Below, in pieces: positions 38,901-45,914 of a DNA stretch of 64,000 bases. Every line of letters begins with the position of its first letter. Positions within the stretch are counted from its first letter, which is position 1. The position numbers were made by a program, and so were the translations under genes. Source of the DNA: CBDDIP01 sp965229005. GTDB taxonomy: Bacteria > Actinomycetota > Acidimicrobiia > Acidimicrobiales > Ilumatobacteraceae. Below the pieces are notes generated by a model. The model searched no databases. It worked only from the letters and a program-made list of their open reading frames with translations, and was not told the DNA's origin. The stretch is taken from NCBI GenBank assembly GCA_965229005.1, contig CBDDIP010000002.1, forward strand, positions 2,046,001-2,110,000. Reading direction: 5' to 3'.

Positions 38901-39755
38901 ATGGAACAGATCACGTACGACGTCAGCGAGCACATCGCCACGATCACCCTCAATCGGCCGGACAAGCTCAACGCGTTCACCGGCACGATGATGTACGAGA
39001 TGATCGAGGCGTTCGATCTGGCCGATGCCGACGACGACGTGCGCGTCATCATCGTCACCGGTGCGGGCCGCGGCTTCTGCGCCGGCGCCGACCTCTCCAG
39101 GGGCGGGGAGACCTTCAGCCGCGGTGGCAGCGACGTGCAGACGCCGAGCGGTGTGCCGCGCGACGGCGGCGGTCTCGTCAGCCTGCGGATCTTCGAGAGC
39201 ACCAAGCCGGTGATCGGTGCGATCAACGGGCCGGCGGTCGGCGTCGGTGTGACGATGACCCTGCCGATGGACATCCGCATCGCCAGCGCGTCGGCGAAGT
39301 TCGGGTTCGTCTTCGCTCGCCGCGGCATCGTGCCGGAGGCGTGCTCGTCGTGGTTCCTGCCTCGCCTGGTCGGCATCAGCCAGGCCGCCGAGTGGTGCTA
39401 CACGGGTCGCGTGTTCGACGCCACCGAGGCGCTCGACGGCGGGCTGGTGCGCAGCGTGCACGCCCCCGACGACCTGCTGCCGGCAGCGCGGGCGATCGCC
39501 ACGGAGATCGCCGCCAACACCGCGCCGGTGAGCGTGTCGCTGACTCGTCAGATGCTGTGGCGCATGCTCGGCGCGGATCACCCGATGGATGCCCACCGCG
39601 TCGACTCCCGCGGCATCCTCGAGCGGGGCCGCAGCGCCGATTCGGCCGAGGGCGTCGTCAGCTTCCTGGAGAAGCGCCCCGCCGTGTTCCCGATGAAGGT
39701 CAGCGACGGCCTCCCCGACATCTTCCCCGACTACACCGCCCCGGAATTTCATTAG
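38901..39755 (+). CDS. Enoyl-CoA hydratase/isomerase family protein (crotonase)
   Basis: 284 residues. The crotonase signatures are ITLNRPDKLNAF, the CoA/oxyanion region GRGFCAGADLS, and INGPAVGVGVTMTLPMDIRIAS. The position of the first catalytic Glu is occupied by the ARRGIVPEACSSWFLPR segment. Members hydrate or isomerise acyl-CoA in fatty-acid or aromatic degradation. A 143-nt gap to the soxR end follows, in which I see nothing definite. It is one of three crotonase-fold genes in the window (also 43.1 and 49.5 kb), not clustered. Confidence 0.88.
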   Translation: MEQITYDVSEHIATITLNRPDKLNAFTGTMMYEMIEAFDLADADDDVRVIIVTGAGRGFCAGADLSRGGETFSRGGSDVQTPSGVPRDGGGLVSLRIFESTKPVIGAINGPAVGVGVTMTLPMDIRIASASAKFGFVFARRGIVPEACSSWFLPRLVGISQAAEWCYTGRVFDATEALDGGLVRSVHAPDDLLPAARAIATEIAANTAPVSVSLTRQMLWRMLGADHPMDAHRVDSRGILERGRSADSAEGVVSFLEKRPAVFPMKVSDGLPDIFPDYTAPEFH

Positions 39756-39898
39756 AGATTCCAGCGATTGCCAGCCTGATCAACGCTCCGGCAGACGCAG
39801 ACGGTCAAGCGGGAGAACGCGCCCGAGCACTGGAGCCGGGGCGAGCGCCCGAGCTTGCGAGGGTCGAGCACGGCAGGTGAGCGCAGCGAACCCGAGGA

Positions 39899-40351
39899 TC
39901 ACGGCGGGTCGCCGAGGAGGTAGCGGGGGCCTGATCCGGTGCTCGCCGCTTGGTCGTCGGCGTTGAAGAGGGCGCACACGTCGAGGGACAGGCAGCCGCA
40001 GCCGATGCAGCCATCGAGGCGGTCGCGCAGGTTGACCAGCAGGCGCATCTGCTCCTCGAGGCGACCCTGCCAACTCGTCGACAGCTCGTGCCACTCGCCG
40101 CGCGTCGGCGCCCGTCCGGACGGCAAGGTGCTCAGCGCGGCGGCGATCTCGGCCAACGACAGCCCCACCTTCTGGGCCACCCGGATGAACGACACGCGGC
40201 GCAGCACGTCGCCGTGATACCGACGATGACCTGCGTCGTTGCGGGCGGAGGTGATCAGTCCCTGCTCCTCGTAGAAGCGCAGTGCCGAGGTCGCCACTCC
40301 TGCCCGGCGGGCGACGTCGCCGATGGTCAGCTCGCGGTGGGGGTCAAGCAT
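39899..40351 (-). CDS. soxR: Redox-sensitive MerR-family regulator SoxR
   Basis: 150 residues. The helix-turn-helix of MerR type is LTIGDVARRAGVATSALRFYE, followed by the dimerisation helix. The [2Fe-2S] site CIGCGCLSLDVC supplies Cys115, 118, 120 and 126, exactly the SoxR spacing. Oxidation of the cluster by redox-active compounds switches target promoters on. No soxS lies nearby; in Actinobacteria SoxR controls oxidoreductases and transporters directly. I found no clear SoxR operator in the 147-nt gap to the next gene. ATG 40351 gives the normal family length; an in-frame codon at 40381 is less likely. Confidence 0.93.
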   Translation of the reverse strand: MLDPHRELTIGDVARRAGVATSALRFYEEQGLITSARNDAGHRRYHGDVLRRVSFIRVAQKVGLSLAEIAAALSTLPSGRAPTRGEWHELSTSWQGRLEEQMRLLVNLRDRLDGCIGCGCLSLDVCALFNADDQAASTGSGPRYLLGDPP

Positions 40352-40498
40352 GGTTGAAGTCTGCCGTGCCAGTTTCGTCATGCCTCCGTCATGTGCGCGT
40401 CATCCAACTGTTACCGGAAGGTTTTCGTCAAGCCGGTCACCACAGGTGCCGATGAACTTGCGACGTGAGATCAGGTCGACGGAAAAGGACGTGATGGG

Positions 40499-40693
40499 AT
40501 GAGCGCAGTTGCAGTTCGGCTGAAGGCCGGCGATGTGATCGAGTTCGAGATGGACGGCGAGACGGTGTCGGCCCTGGTGTTGCTGGCCAACAGTGAGACC
40601 GTGATCTTCGACCTCAACGACGGGTCCATGCCCCGCGTCGCGGACATGGCGGCGATGCCCGCCGTTCGCGTCTTCAACGGCCGCCGCGACTGA
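40499..40693 (+). CDS. Hypothetical small protein
   Basis: 64 residues, not recognised. Beta-rich pattern with alternating hydrophobic residues (VIEFEMDGETVSALVLL), acidic overall, and ending RVFNGRRD. No Cys or signal peptide. The ribosome-binding region AAAAGGA lies about 10 nt before ATG 40499. It sits in the same direction as, and 24 nt before, the haemoglobin gene, but that gene has its own -10-like site. It is divergent from soxR, so SoxR may control it (inference). Confidence 0.6.
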   Translation: MSAVAVRLKAGDVIEFEMDGETVSALVLLANSETVIFDLNDGSMPRVADMAAMPAVRVFNGRRD

Positions 40694-40704
40694 GCCGGTC
40701 CACG

Positions 40705-40710
40705 TAGCCT
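40705..40710 (+). promoter_or_regulatory. TAGCCT -10-like element 7 nt before the truncated haemoglobin gene
   Basis: TAGCCT is followed by 7 nt and GTG 40718. Confidence 0.5.
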
Positions 40711-40717
40711 CGTCGGC

Positions 40718-41158
40718 GTGACCGACGAGACCGGGCCGGACGAGACCGGGCAGGAGCCGACGCTGTACGACGGCGCCGGCGGGATGCCGTTCTTCGAACG
40801 CCTCGTCGACACGTTCTACGCCGGTGTGGCGACCGACGACGTGCTGCTGCCGCTGTACCCGGAAGCTCCCGACCTGACCGGCGCACGCCACCGACTGACG
40901 CTGTTCCTGGCGCAGTACTGGGGCGGCCCGACCACCTACGACGACGAGCGCGGCCACCCACGGCTGCGAATGCGGCACATGCCGTTTCACGTCGGCCCGC
41001 TGCAGCGCGACCGCTGGCTCCACCACATGGACGCCGCAGTCGCCGCGTGTGCGCCGAGCGACGAGATCGCGGCAACGCTGCGCGCTTACTTCCACCCGGC
41101 TGCCGAGCACCTGCGCAACGACACCGGCCTGCCGATCAGCAGCGCCCGTCCACGCTGA
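40718..41158 (+). CDS. glbO: Group II truncated haemoglobin
   Basis: 146 residues. It matches mycobacterial trHbO: FFERLVDTFYAGVATDDVL with the Tyr of helix B, YWGGPTTYDDERGHPRLRMRH with the proximal His (about residue 87), and PLQRDRWLHHM with the conserved Trp at G8 (about 100). These haem proteins bind oxygen, nitric oxide or peroxide and protect respiration or detoxify reactive species. The nearby soxR gene fits a redox-stress setting, though no shared control is shown. The GTG start is set by TAGCCT 7 nt upstream. Confidence 0.92.
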   Translation: MTDETGPDETGQEPTLYDGAGGMPFFERLVDTFYAGVATDDVLLPLYPEAPDLTGARHRLTLFLAQYWGGPTTYDDERGHPRLRMRHMPFHVGPLQRDRWLHHMDAAVAACAPSDEIAATLRAYFHPAAEHLRNDTGLPISSARPR

Positions 41159-41165
41159 ACCCGAG

Positions 41166-41588
41166 TCAGCCGAAGACCGTCACCTTGCGCGGGATGACGG
41201 TGAGGATGACCCGGTCGTCGCGCAGCGCCGGGTACGTCGACGAGTCGCGCCCGTAGCGCGTGACCACCGTGTGCATCACGGAGAGGTCGGTGTCGTCGAC
41301 GACGGTCACGTCACCGCGGACTTCGAGGCTGCGCCAGAAGTTGCCCTCCGGATCGAACACGAACAACGTGCCGTGTCCGTAGCGGCGGGCGTTGCGTGCC
41401 TTCTGACGCGAGCCGATCATCGTCATCTTGAAGACACCCTCGTCGTACCAGTACCAGACGGCGGTCGACTGGAGCAGGCCATCGGGGCCCATCGTCGAGA
41501 GCACGCCGACGAATGCGCCGACCGCCAGGTCGAGGTGCGTGTCGGGGATGGTGGCGGGTGCCTCGGCCGGGACGGAGTTCGTTTCCAT
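41166..41588 (-). CDS. Pyridoxamine 5'-phosphate oxidase-fold protein, probably F420-dependent
   Basis: 140 residues with the split-barrel fold pattern: VGVLSTMGPDGLLQSTAVWYWYDEG, FKMTMIGSRQKARNARRYG, LFVFDPEGNFWRSLEVRGDVTVV. The block S-x-x-KARNARR is like the deazaflavin phosphate-binding segment of actinobacterial F420-dependent reductases (FDOR-B). It may reduce biliverdin- or aflatoxin-like substrates; none can be named. cofD and cofE in the same window show that the organism makes F420. TACGTT lies 6 nt before ATG 41588. It converges on glbO with a 7-nt gap. Confidence 0.8.
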   Translation of the reverse strand: METNSVPAEAPATIPDTHLDLAVGAFVGVLSTMGPDGLLQSTAVWYWYDEGVFKMTMIGSRQKARNARRYGHGTLFVFDPEGNFWRSLEVRGDVTVVDDTDLSVMHTVVTRYGRDSSTYPALRDDRVILTVIPRKVTVFG

Positions 41589-41594
41589 CGCCGC

Positions 41595-41600
41595 AACGTA
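41595..41600 (-). promoter_or_regulatory. TACGTT -10-like element 6 nt before the F420-type oxidoreductase
   Basis: On the minus strand TACGTT is followed by 6 nt and ATG 41588. Confidence 0.5.
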
Positions 41601-41612
41601 CGGAGGCGAGCG

Positions 41613-42440
41613 TTACACGGGGCATGGCCTGGGGCGGCGCAGCGCGTGGAGCGCGATGGCGCTCGCCGCCGCGGCGTTCAACGAGTCGACGCCGTTGTCG
41701 AGCGCGATGCGAACGCGCTGATCGGCGGCATCCAGCGCGGCGGCGCTGAGGCCGTCTCGCTCGGCGCCGATCATCACGGCCACTCGCTCCGGTACGTCGA
41801 CCGTCGAGAGCTCGTCCGCATCGATCGCCGGGGTGAGCGCCAGCACGCGGATGCCGGCCGCACGCATCGCCAGGATCGCGCCCGGAAGGTCGTCGGAGCG
41901 GGCGAAGGGCAAGTGCAGCGCCTGGCCCATCGAGACGCGCAACGCTCGGCGCGCCAGCGGGTCGGCACTCGTGTCGTCGAGCAGCAGGCCGTCCCAGCCG
42001 AGCGCGAGCGCGTTGCGCACGATGGAGCCGACGTTGGACGGGTTGTCCACCGCTTCCAGCACCACGAGCCGCGTGCACGCGCCGATCAGCTGGTCCGGCG
42101 TCGCCCGCGGTGGCCGCTGGAACAGGGCGACGATCGGTTGCGGCAGTCCGAGCTGGAGCACCTGGGCGCGCACGCCGGCGCCGCCGGAGAAGACGGGCAC
42201 GACGCCGGCGAGGTGCGCGGCGACGGCCGGGGGACGGTCGGCATCGACCAGCGCGGCGATGGGCCGGCACCCGGCGTCGAGTGCGCGTTCGACGACGAGG
42301 TCGCCCTCGGCCATGAACATGCCGTCACCTTCCGAGCTGTTCGGCTCAGCGCGCCGTTGCGGGCGAGTGGTGAGCCCACGCTCGCTCAGCCGGAACATCG
42401 CCACCCGCGGGTCGTTGACGTCCTCGATGGCGATGAACAC
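41613..42440 (-). CDS. SpoU/TrmH-family RNA 2'-O-methyltransferase
   Basis: 275 residues. It begins IAIEDVNDPRVAMFRLSERGL. Motif 1 of the SPOUT knot is LEAVDNPSNVGSIVRNA, motif 2 is VAVMIGAERDGLS and motif 3 is ALDNGVDSLNAAAASAIALH. It methylates a ribose 2'-OH in tRNA or rRNA; the target is not known. GTG 42440 is the start, with TAGCGT 8 nt upstream. It is divergent from the Erm-like methylase, so two RNA methylases share one intergenic region of about 70 nt. Confidence 0.9.
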   Translation of the reverse strand: MFIAIEDVNDPRVAMFRLSERGLTTRPQRRAEPNSSEGDGMFMAEGDLVVERALDAGCRPIAALVDADRPPAVAAHLAGVVPVFSGGAGVRAQVLQLGLPQPIVALFQRPPRATPDQLIGACTRLVVLEAVDNPSNVGSIVRNALALGWDGLLLDDTSADPLARRALRVSMGQALHLPFARSDDLPGAILAMRAAGIRVLALTPAIDADELSTVDVPERVAVMIGAERDGLSAAALDAADQRVRIALDNGVDSLNAAAASAIALHALRRPRPCPV

Positions 42441-42448
42441 GAGGATCG

Positions 42449-42454
42449 ACGCTA
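42449..42454 (-). promoter_or_regulatory. TAGCGT -10-like element 8 nt before the SpoU methylase
   Basis: On the minus strand TAGCGT is followed by 8 nt and GTG 42440. Confidence 0.5.
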
Positions 42455-42498
42455 GCGGTGGCCCGGAAAGTCGTTCGTGCCGTCTCGGCGAACGTTCC

Positions 42499-42504
42499 TA
42501 CGCT
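42499..42504 (+). promoter_or_regulatory. TACGCT -10-like element upstream of the 27-codon leader and Erm-like gene
   Basis: TACGCT is followed by 6 nt and ATG 42511, the first codon of the short leader frame rather than of the methylase frame. Confidence 0.5.
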
Positions 42505-42510
42505 GGCGAG

Positions 42511-42594
42511 ATGAACACGATGATCATGACGGTGCGTGCCCGTGCGCTCGGCGCCGCGCCGGCCACCGCCATGGGGGTTCCACCGCCTCGCTGA
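42511..42594 (+). CDS. Candidate 27-residue leader peptide overlapping the Erm-like gene
   Basis: ATG 42511 opens a 27-codon frame (MNTMIMTVRARALGAAPATA...), ending TGA at 42592-42594, in a different frame from the methylase, whose GTG at 42536 lies inside it. It is the only start that fits the leaderless spacing to TACGCT. Residues 9-11 are Arg-Ala-Arg, a '+X+' motif known from macrolide-arrested Erm leader peptides. It may be a real regulatory peptide or a chance frame. Alternatively it is the true start and an indel separates it from the methylase. Confidence 0.35.
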   Translation: MNTMIMTVRARALGAAPATAMGVPPPR

Positions 42595-43111
42595 GGACGC
42601 GGCGGAGCGTCTCGTCGCCGCCAGTGGCGCGGGCCGCGGCGACCTCGTGATCGACGTCGGGGCCGGCGACGGGGTGATCACCGACGCACTGCTGCGGCGC
42701 GACGCGCGCGTGATCGCCGTCGAACGCCACCCGCAACGGCTCGCTGATCTGCGCGCCCGCTATGCAGACGACCGGCGGGTGATCGTGATCGGCGCCGACG
42801 CGGCTGACTTGAAGCTGCCGCGGCGCCCGTTCCACGTCGTCGCCAACCCGCCGTTCGCGATCACCACCGCGTTGCTGACCCGGCTGCTGCACCCGTCGAG
42901 CCGGCTGATCAGCGCAACGCTGGTGCTGCAGGAGCAGGCGGCTCGCCGGTGGGCGTCACCGTCGGCGCCAGGCGCGGCGCGCTGGCAACGTCACATCGAC
43001 GCACGCGTCGGCACCGTCGTGCCGCGCCGCTGCTTCGATCCGCCGCCACCCGTCGAGGCACGGGTCCTGCTGCTGCGGCGACGGCCTCACCGAGAGCGCA
43101 GCGGTCAGTAG
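42536..43111 (+). CDS. Erm-like 23S rRNA (adenine-N6)-methyltransferase
   Basis: 191 residues. The order and motifs resemble Erm(37) of Mycobacterium tuberculosis: an N-terminal PPWGFHRL, SAM-binding motif I VIDVGAGDGVIT (38-49), acidic VERHP, a GADAADL loop, catalytic motif IV NPPF (104-107), and a short C-terminal part (PRRCFDPPPPVEARVLLLRRR) with no long RNA-binding domain. Erm enzymes methylate A2058 of 23S rRNA and give macrolide-lincosamide-streptogramin resistance; KsgA-type 16S methylation is the alternative but fits less well. The start is GTG 42536 or 42542. It overlaps menB by 7 nt at the 3' end. Confidence 0.78.
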   Translation: MPVRSAPRRPPPWGFHRLAEDAAERLVAASGAGRGDLVIDVGAGDGVITDALLRRDARVIAVERHPQRLADLRARYADDRRVIVIGADAADLKLPRRPFHVVANPPFAITTALLTRLLHPSSRLISATLVLQEQAARRWASPSAPGAARWQRHIDARVGTVVPRRCFDPPPPVEARVLLLRRRPHRERSGQ

Positions 43112-44031
43112 TACCAGGGGAACGGGGACCAGTCGGGGTCGCGCTTTTCCAGGAACGAATCGCGACCCTCGGCGGCCTCATCGGTCATGTAGCCGAGGCG
43201 CGTCGCCTCCCCGGCGAAGATCTGCTGGCCGACGAGCCCGTCGTCGATGAGGTTGAACGAGTACTTCAGCATGCGCTGCGCCATCGGGCTCTTGCTGTTG
43301 ATCTCCTTGGCCCACTGCAGTGCGGTGGCCTCCAACTCGGCGTGCGGCACGACGGCGTTCACCGCGCCCATCGAGTGCATCTGCTCGGCCGAGTACTCGC
43401 GGCCGAGGAAGAAGATCTCGCGAGCGAACTTCTGGCCCACCTGGCGAGCGAGGTAGGCGCTGCCGTAGCCGCCGTCGAAGCTGGCCACGTCGGCGTCGGT
43501 CTGCTTGAAGCGGGCGTGCTCCGCGCTCGCCAGGGTGAGATCGGCAACGGCGTGCAAGCTGTGCCCGCCGCCGGCAGCCCAACCGGGAACGACGCAGATG
43601 ACGACCTTGGGCATGAAGCGGATCAGCCGTTGCACCTCGAGGATGTGCAACCGCCCCGACCGCGCCGGGTCGATGGACGCCGCGCTGTCGCCATCCGCGT
43701 AGCGGTAGCCGTCCTTGCCGCGGATGCGCTGATCGCCGCCGCTGCAGAACGCCCAGCCGCCGTCCTTCGGTGACGGGCCGTTGCCGGTGAGCAGCACGCA
43801 GCCGACGTCACTGCTCATCCGAGCGTGGTCGAGCGCGGTGTACAGCTGGTCGACGGTGCGCGGCCGGAACGCGTTGCGCACCTCCGGTCGGTTGAAAGCG
43901 ATGCGCACGGTCCCCTGGTCGACGGCGCGGTGGTAGGTGATGTCGTCGAAGTCGAAGCCCGGCACACGCGTCCAGGCGGTGGGGTCGAAGATCCCGGAGA
44001 TGTGTGGCACGGGGACGGGAGCGTCGCTCAT
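43105..44031 (-). CDS. menB: 1,4-dihydroxy-2-naphthoyl-CoA synthase (menaquinone biosynthesis)
   Basis: 308 residues of the crotonase fold with MenB-specific blocks: VRIAFNRPEVRNAFRPRTVDQLY, GWAFCSGGDQRIRGKDGY, VPGWAAGGGHSLHAVADLTLAS, DGGYGSAYLARQVGQKFAREIFFLG and the C-terminal PDWSPFPWYY. It closes the second ring of menaquinone from o-succinylbenzoyl-CoA. No other men genes are adjacent. ATG 44031 starts MSDAPV; an in-frame ATG six codons upstream is possible. CAGACT lies 6 nt upstream, a weak variant of the leaderless element. Confidence 0.95.
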   Translation of the reverse strand: MSDAPVPVPHISGIFDPTAWTRVPGFDFDDITYHRAVDQGTVRIAFNRPEVRNAFRPRTVDQLYTALDHARMSSDVGCVLLTGNGPSPKDGGWAFCSGGDQRIRGKDGYRYADGDSAASIDPARSGRLHILEVQRLIRFMPKVVICVVPGWAAGGGHSLHAVADLTLASAEHARFKQTDADVASFDGGYGSAYLARQVGQKFAREIFFLGREYSAEQMHSMGAVNAVVPHAELEATALQWAKEINSKSPMAQRMLKYSFNLIDDGLVGQQIFAGEATRLGYMTDEAAEGRDSFLEKRDPDWSPFPWYY

Positions 44032-44059
44032 CGGCCCAGTCTGCTGCACGCGCCGCTGG

Positions 44060-44065
44060 TACGTT
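44060..44065 (+). promoter_or_regulatory. TACGTT -10-like element 6 nt before cofE
   Basis: TACGTT is followed by 6 nt and ATG 44072. Confidence 0.5.
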
Positions 44066-44071
44066 CAGCCC

Positions 44072-44833
44072 ATGACGTCACCGGTGGCAGGGCTGCAGAT
44101 CTTCGGTGTTCCCGGCTTGCCCGAGATCGAGGAGGGCACCGACCTGGCCGCCGCCATCGTCGAGGCGGCCGACGCTGCCACGCCGATCGAGAGTGGCGAC
44201 ATCGTCGTCGTCGGCTCGAAGATCGTGTCCAAGGCGGAGGGCCGCAGCGTGTGGCTGCGCGACGTCGTGCCGTCGCCGTTCGCGCTGGCCTGGTCGCAGC
44301 AGTGGGACAAGGACCCGGCGGTCACCGAGCTGGTGCTGCTGGAGTCCAAGCGCATCGTCCGCCAGCTCGGGCCGGTGCTGATCACCGAGACGCATCACGG
44401 TTTCGTCTGCGCCAACAGCGGCGTCGATCAATCGTCCAGCGGCGCCCACGGTCGGGCCCTGCTGCTGCCGGTGGACAGCGACGAGTCGGCGCGGCGGATC
44501 CGCGCCGGGTTGCTGGAACGGGGCATCGACGCGGCGGTGATCATCAGCGACACGTTCGGCCGGGCGTGGCGCGAGGGGCAGACCGACATCGCCATCGGCA
44601 TCGCCGGGATGCAACCGATCACCAGCTACATCGGCCAGGTCGACCCGCACGGCCACGAGTTCAAGGTGCAGGCGCTGTGCACCGCCGACGAGATCACCGG
44701 CGCCGCCGAACTGGTCAAGGGCAACCTGTCGCGCGTGCCCGTCGCTGTCGTGCGTGGCCTCCCGTGGGAGGTCGACGACACCGCCGTCATCGCCCCGGTC
44801 CTGCGCGACCAGACGCGCGACCTGTTCCGCTGA
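44072..44833 (+). CDS. cofE: Coenzyme F420-0:L-glutamate ligase
   Basis: 253 residues, the length of the CofE domain alone (actinobacterial FbiB is often fused to a nitroreductase-like domain, absent here). Motifs: VVVGSKIVSKAEGRSVWL, VLITETHHGFVCANSGVDQSSS, DTFGRAWREGQTDIAIGIAG, and VQALCTADEITGAAELVKGN. It adds glutamate residues to F420-0 using GTP. Together with cofD at 0.8 kb it shows F420 synthesis. The reading frame extends upstream, but ATG 44072 is preferred because TACGTT lies 6 nt before it. Confidence 0.95.
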   Translation: MTSPVAGLQIFGVPGLPEIEEGTDLAAAIVEAADAATPIESGDIVVVGSKIVSKAEGRSVWLRDVVPSPFALAWSQQWDKDPAVTELVLLESKRIVRQLGPVLITETHHGFVCANSGVDQSSSGAHGRALLLPVDSDESARRIRAGLLERGIDAAVIISDTFGRAWREGQTDIAIGIAGMQPITSYIGQVDPHGHEFKVQALCTADEITGAAELVKGNLSRVPVAVVRGLPWEVDDTAVIAPVLRDQTRDLFR

Positions 44834-44837
44834 AGCG

Positions 44838-45914
44838 CTACTCGGCGGTGAAGGCCGTGAGCGCGGCGACGCCAGCTGCGGGGTAGTTGATGTTCAGGCC
44901 GTCCATGCCCTGCTGGAGGAAGTCGGCGTAGGCCGCCTCGTTCTCGAGATAGTGGTCGTTGGGCCAGACCCAGATCAGGTAGCCGGCGTCGTGCGACTTC
45001 TGCACGTTCGCCGGGCTGAGCACCTCGATGTCCTGGAACATCGGCGGCAGCTGCAGGATGCGCATCCCGTCGGGCAGCGGCGTGCCGTTGAGGATCCACG
45101 CCGACGAGGCGCCGATGCCGGGCGAGATCTCGACGTCGGGCAGCAGCGCGTGGAACACGCTGACGGTGGCGTCGTCGAAGGAGGCGACCACGCTGGCCTC
45201 GGTTCGGTCGAGCTCGACGAGCAGATCGGCCAACGCCTTCGCCGCCGCAGCGCCTGCCTGACCGTCGCCTTCGATCTCGATGTTCAACGGGATGTCCGGG
45301 TACGTCTCGATCAGCTCGCGCAACGTCGGCACGGCGAAGTCGTCAGCGGTGTAGCCCTCGGGCGGCGGCTTGGCGCCGGTGCGCACGCCGCGCCAGACGT
45401 ACGCGGCCTCGTCGAGCTCCCGGCACACGCACCCGTCGCTGAACCAGTAGGCGTTGTCGAGCGTGTGCACCTCGTCGAAGGTCATGTCGGCGATCTTTCC
45501 GGTGCTGTTGGTCAACCGGTCGACGCTGTCATCGTGTTGCACGATCAGCACGCCGTCCTTGGTGAGCATCACGTTCAGATCGAGCATGTCGACGTTGGCC
45601 TTCATGCTCTCGCCGAAGCCGTACATCGTCGAACCGGGGAACTCGTCCTCGCCGGCGGTGTGGGCGAGCACGATCGGCCGGCCGAGCGAGAGCAGCTCGT
45701 CGACCGTCAGATCACGGGATGCGACGGTCGTGGTCGTCGCCGGTTCCGTGGTCGTCGTTGCCGGTTCCGTCGTCGTGGTGGCGGCCTGCGTGCTCGTCGT
45801 CGCTGCATCGGTGGCCGTCGGTTCGGGACTCGGGGTGGACGCGGTGCCGTCGTCGCTGCTGCACGCGGCGGCCACGATCGCCGTCACCGACAGGACGATC
45901 AGAAGGCGTCTCAT
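44838..45914 (-). CDS. Lipoprotein glycerophosphodiester phosphodiesterase
   Basis: 358 residues. The lipobox is AIVAAAC at residues 12-18, followed by a Ser/Thr-rich linker with repeated ATTTTEP. The GDPD TIM barrel has LAHTAGEDEFPGSTMYGF (His/Glu catalytic region; the usual HRG is HTAG), LDLNVMLTKDGVLIVQHDD, LNIEIEGDG and LIWVWPNDHY. The change of R-G to T-A in the first motif could alter activity. It splits glycerophosphodiesters outside the cell to glycerol-3-phosphate. It overlaps psuG by 4 nt (ATGA) and ends the four-gene operon. Confidence 0.87.
   Translation of the reverse strand: MRRLLIVLSVTAIVAAACSSDDGTASTPSPEPTATDAATTSTQAATTTTEPATTTTEPATTTTVASRDLTVDELLSLGRPIVLAHTAGEDEFPGSTMYGFGESMKANVDMLDLNVMLTKDGVLIVQHDDSVDRLTNSTGKIADMTFDEVHTLDNAYWFSDGCVCRELDEAAYVWRGVRTGAKPPPEGYTADDFAVPTLRELIETYPDIPLNIEIEGDGQAGAAAAKALADLLVELDRTEASVVASFDDATVSVFHALLPDVEISPGIGASSAWILNGTPLPDGMRILQLPPMFQDIEVLSPANVQKSHDAGYLIWVWPNDHYLENEAAYADFLQQGMDGLNINYPAAGVAALTAFTAE

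Noticed and set aside
39756..39898. Gene or RNA in the gap between crotonase and soxR
   Set aside because: No open frame with a start signal, hairpin or promoter element that I can support.
42511..42600. Simple sequencing indel joining the 27-codon frame to the Erm-like gene
   Set aside because: Not excluded, but an indel in the G-run near 42578 would remove the family-conserved Trp of WGFHRL, which is present in the GTG 42536 frame.
42536..43111. KsgA (16S rRNA dimethyltransferase)
   Set aside because: The N-terminal WGFHRL line and short C-terminus fit Erm(37)-like proteins better; KsgA usually has a GQNFL motif and a longer C-terminal domain.
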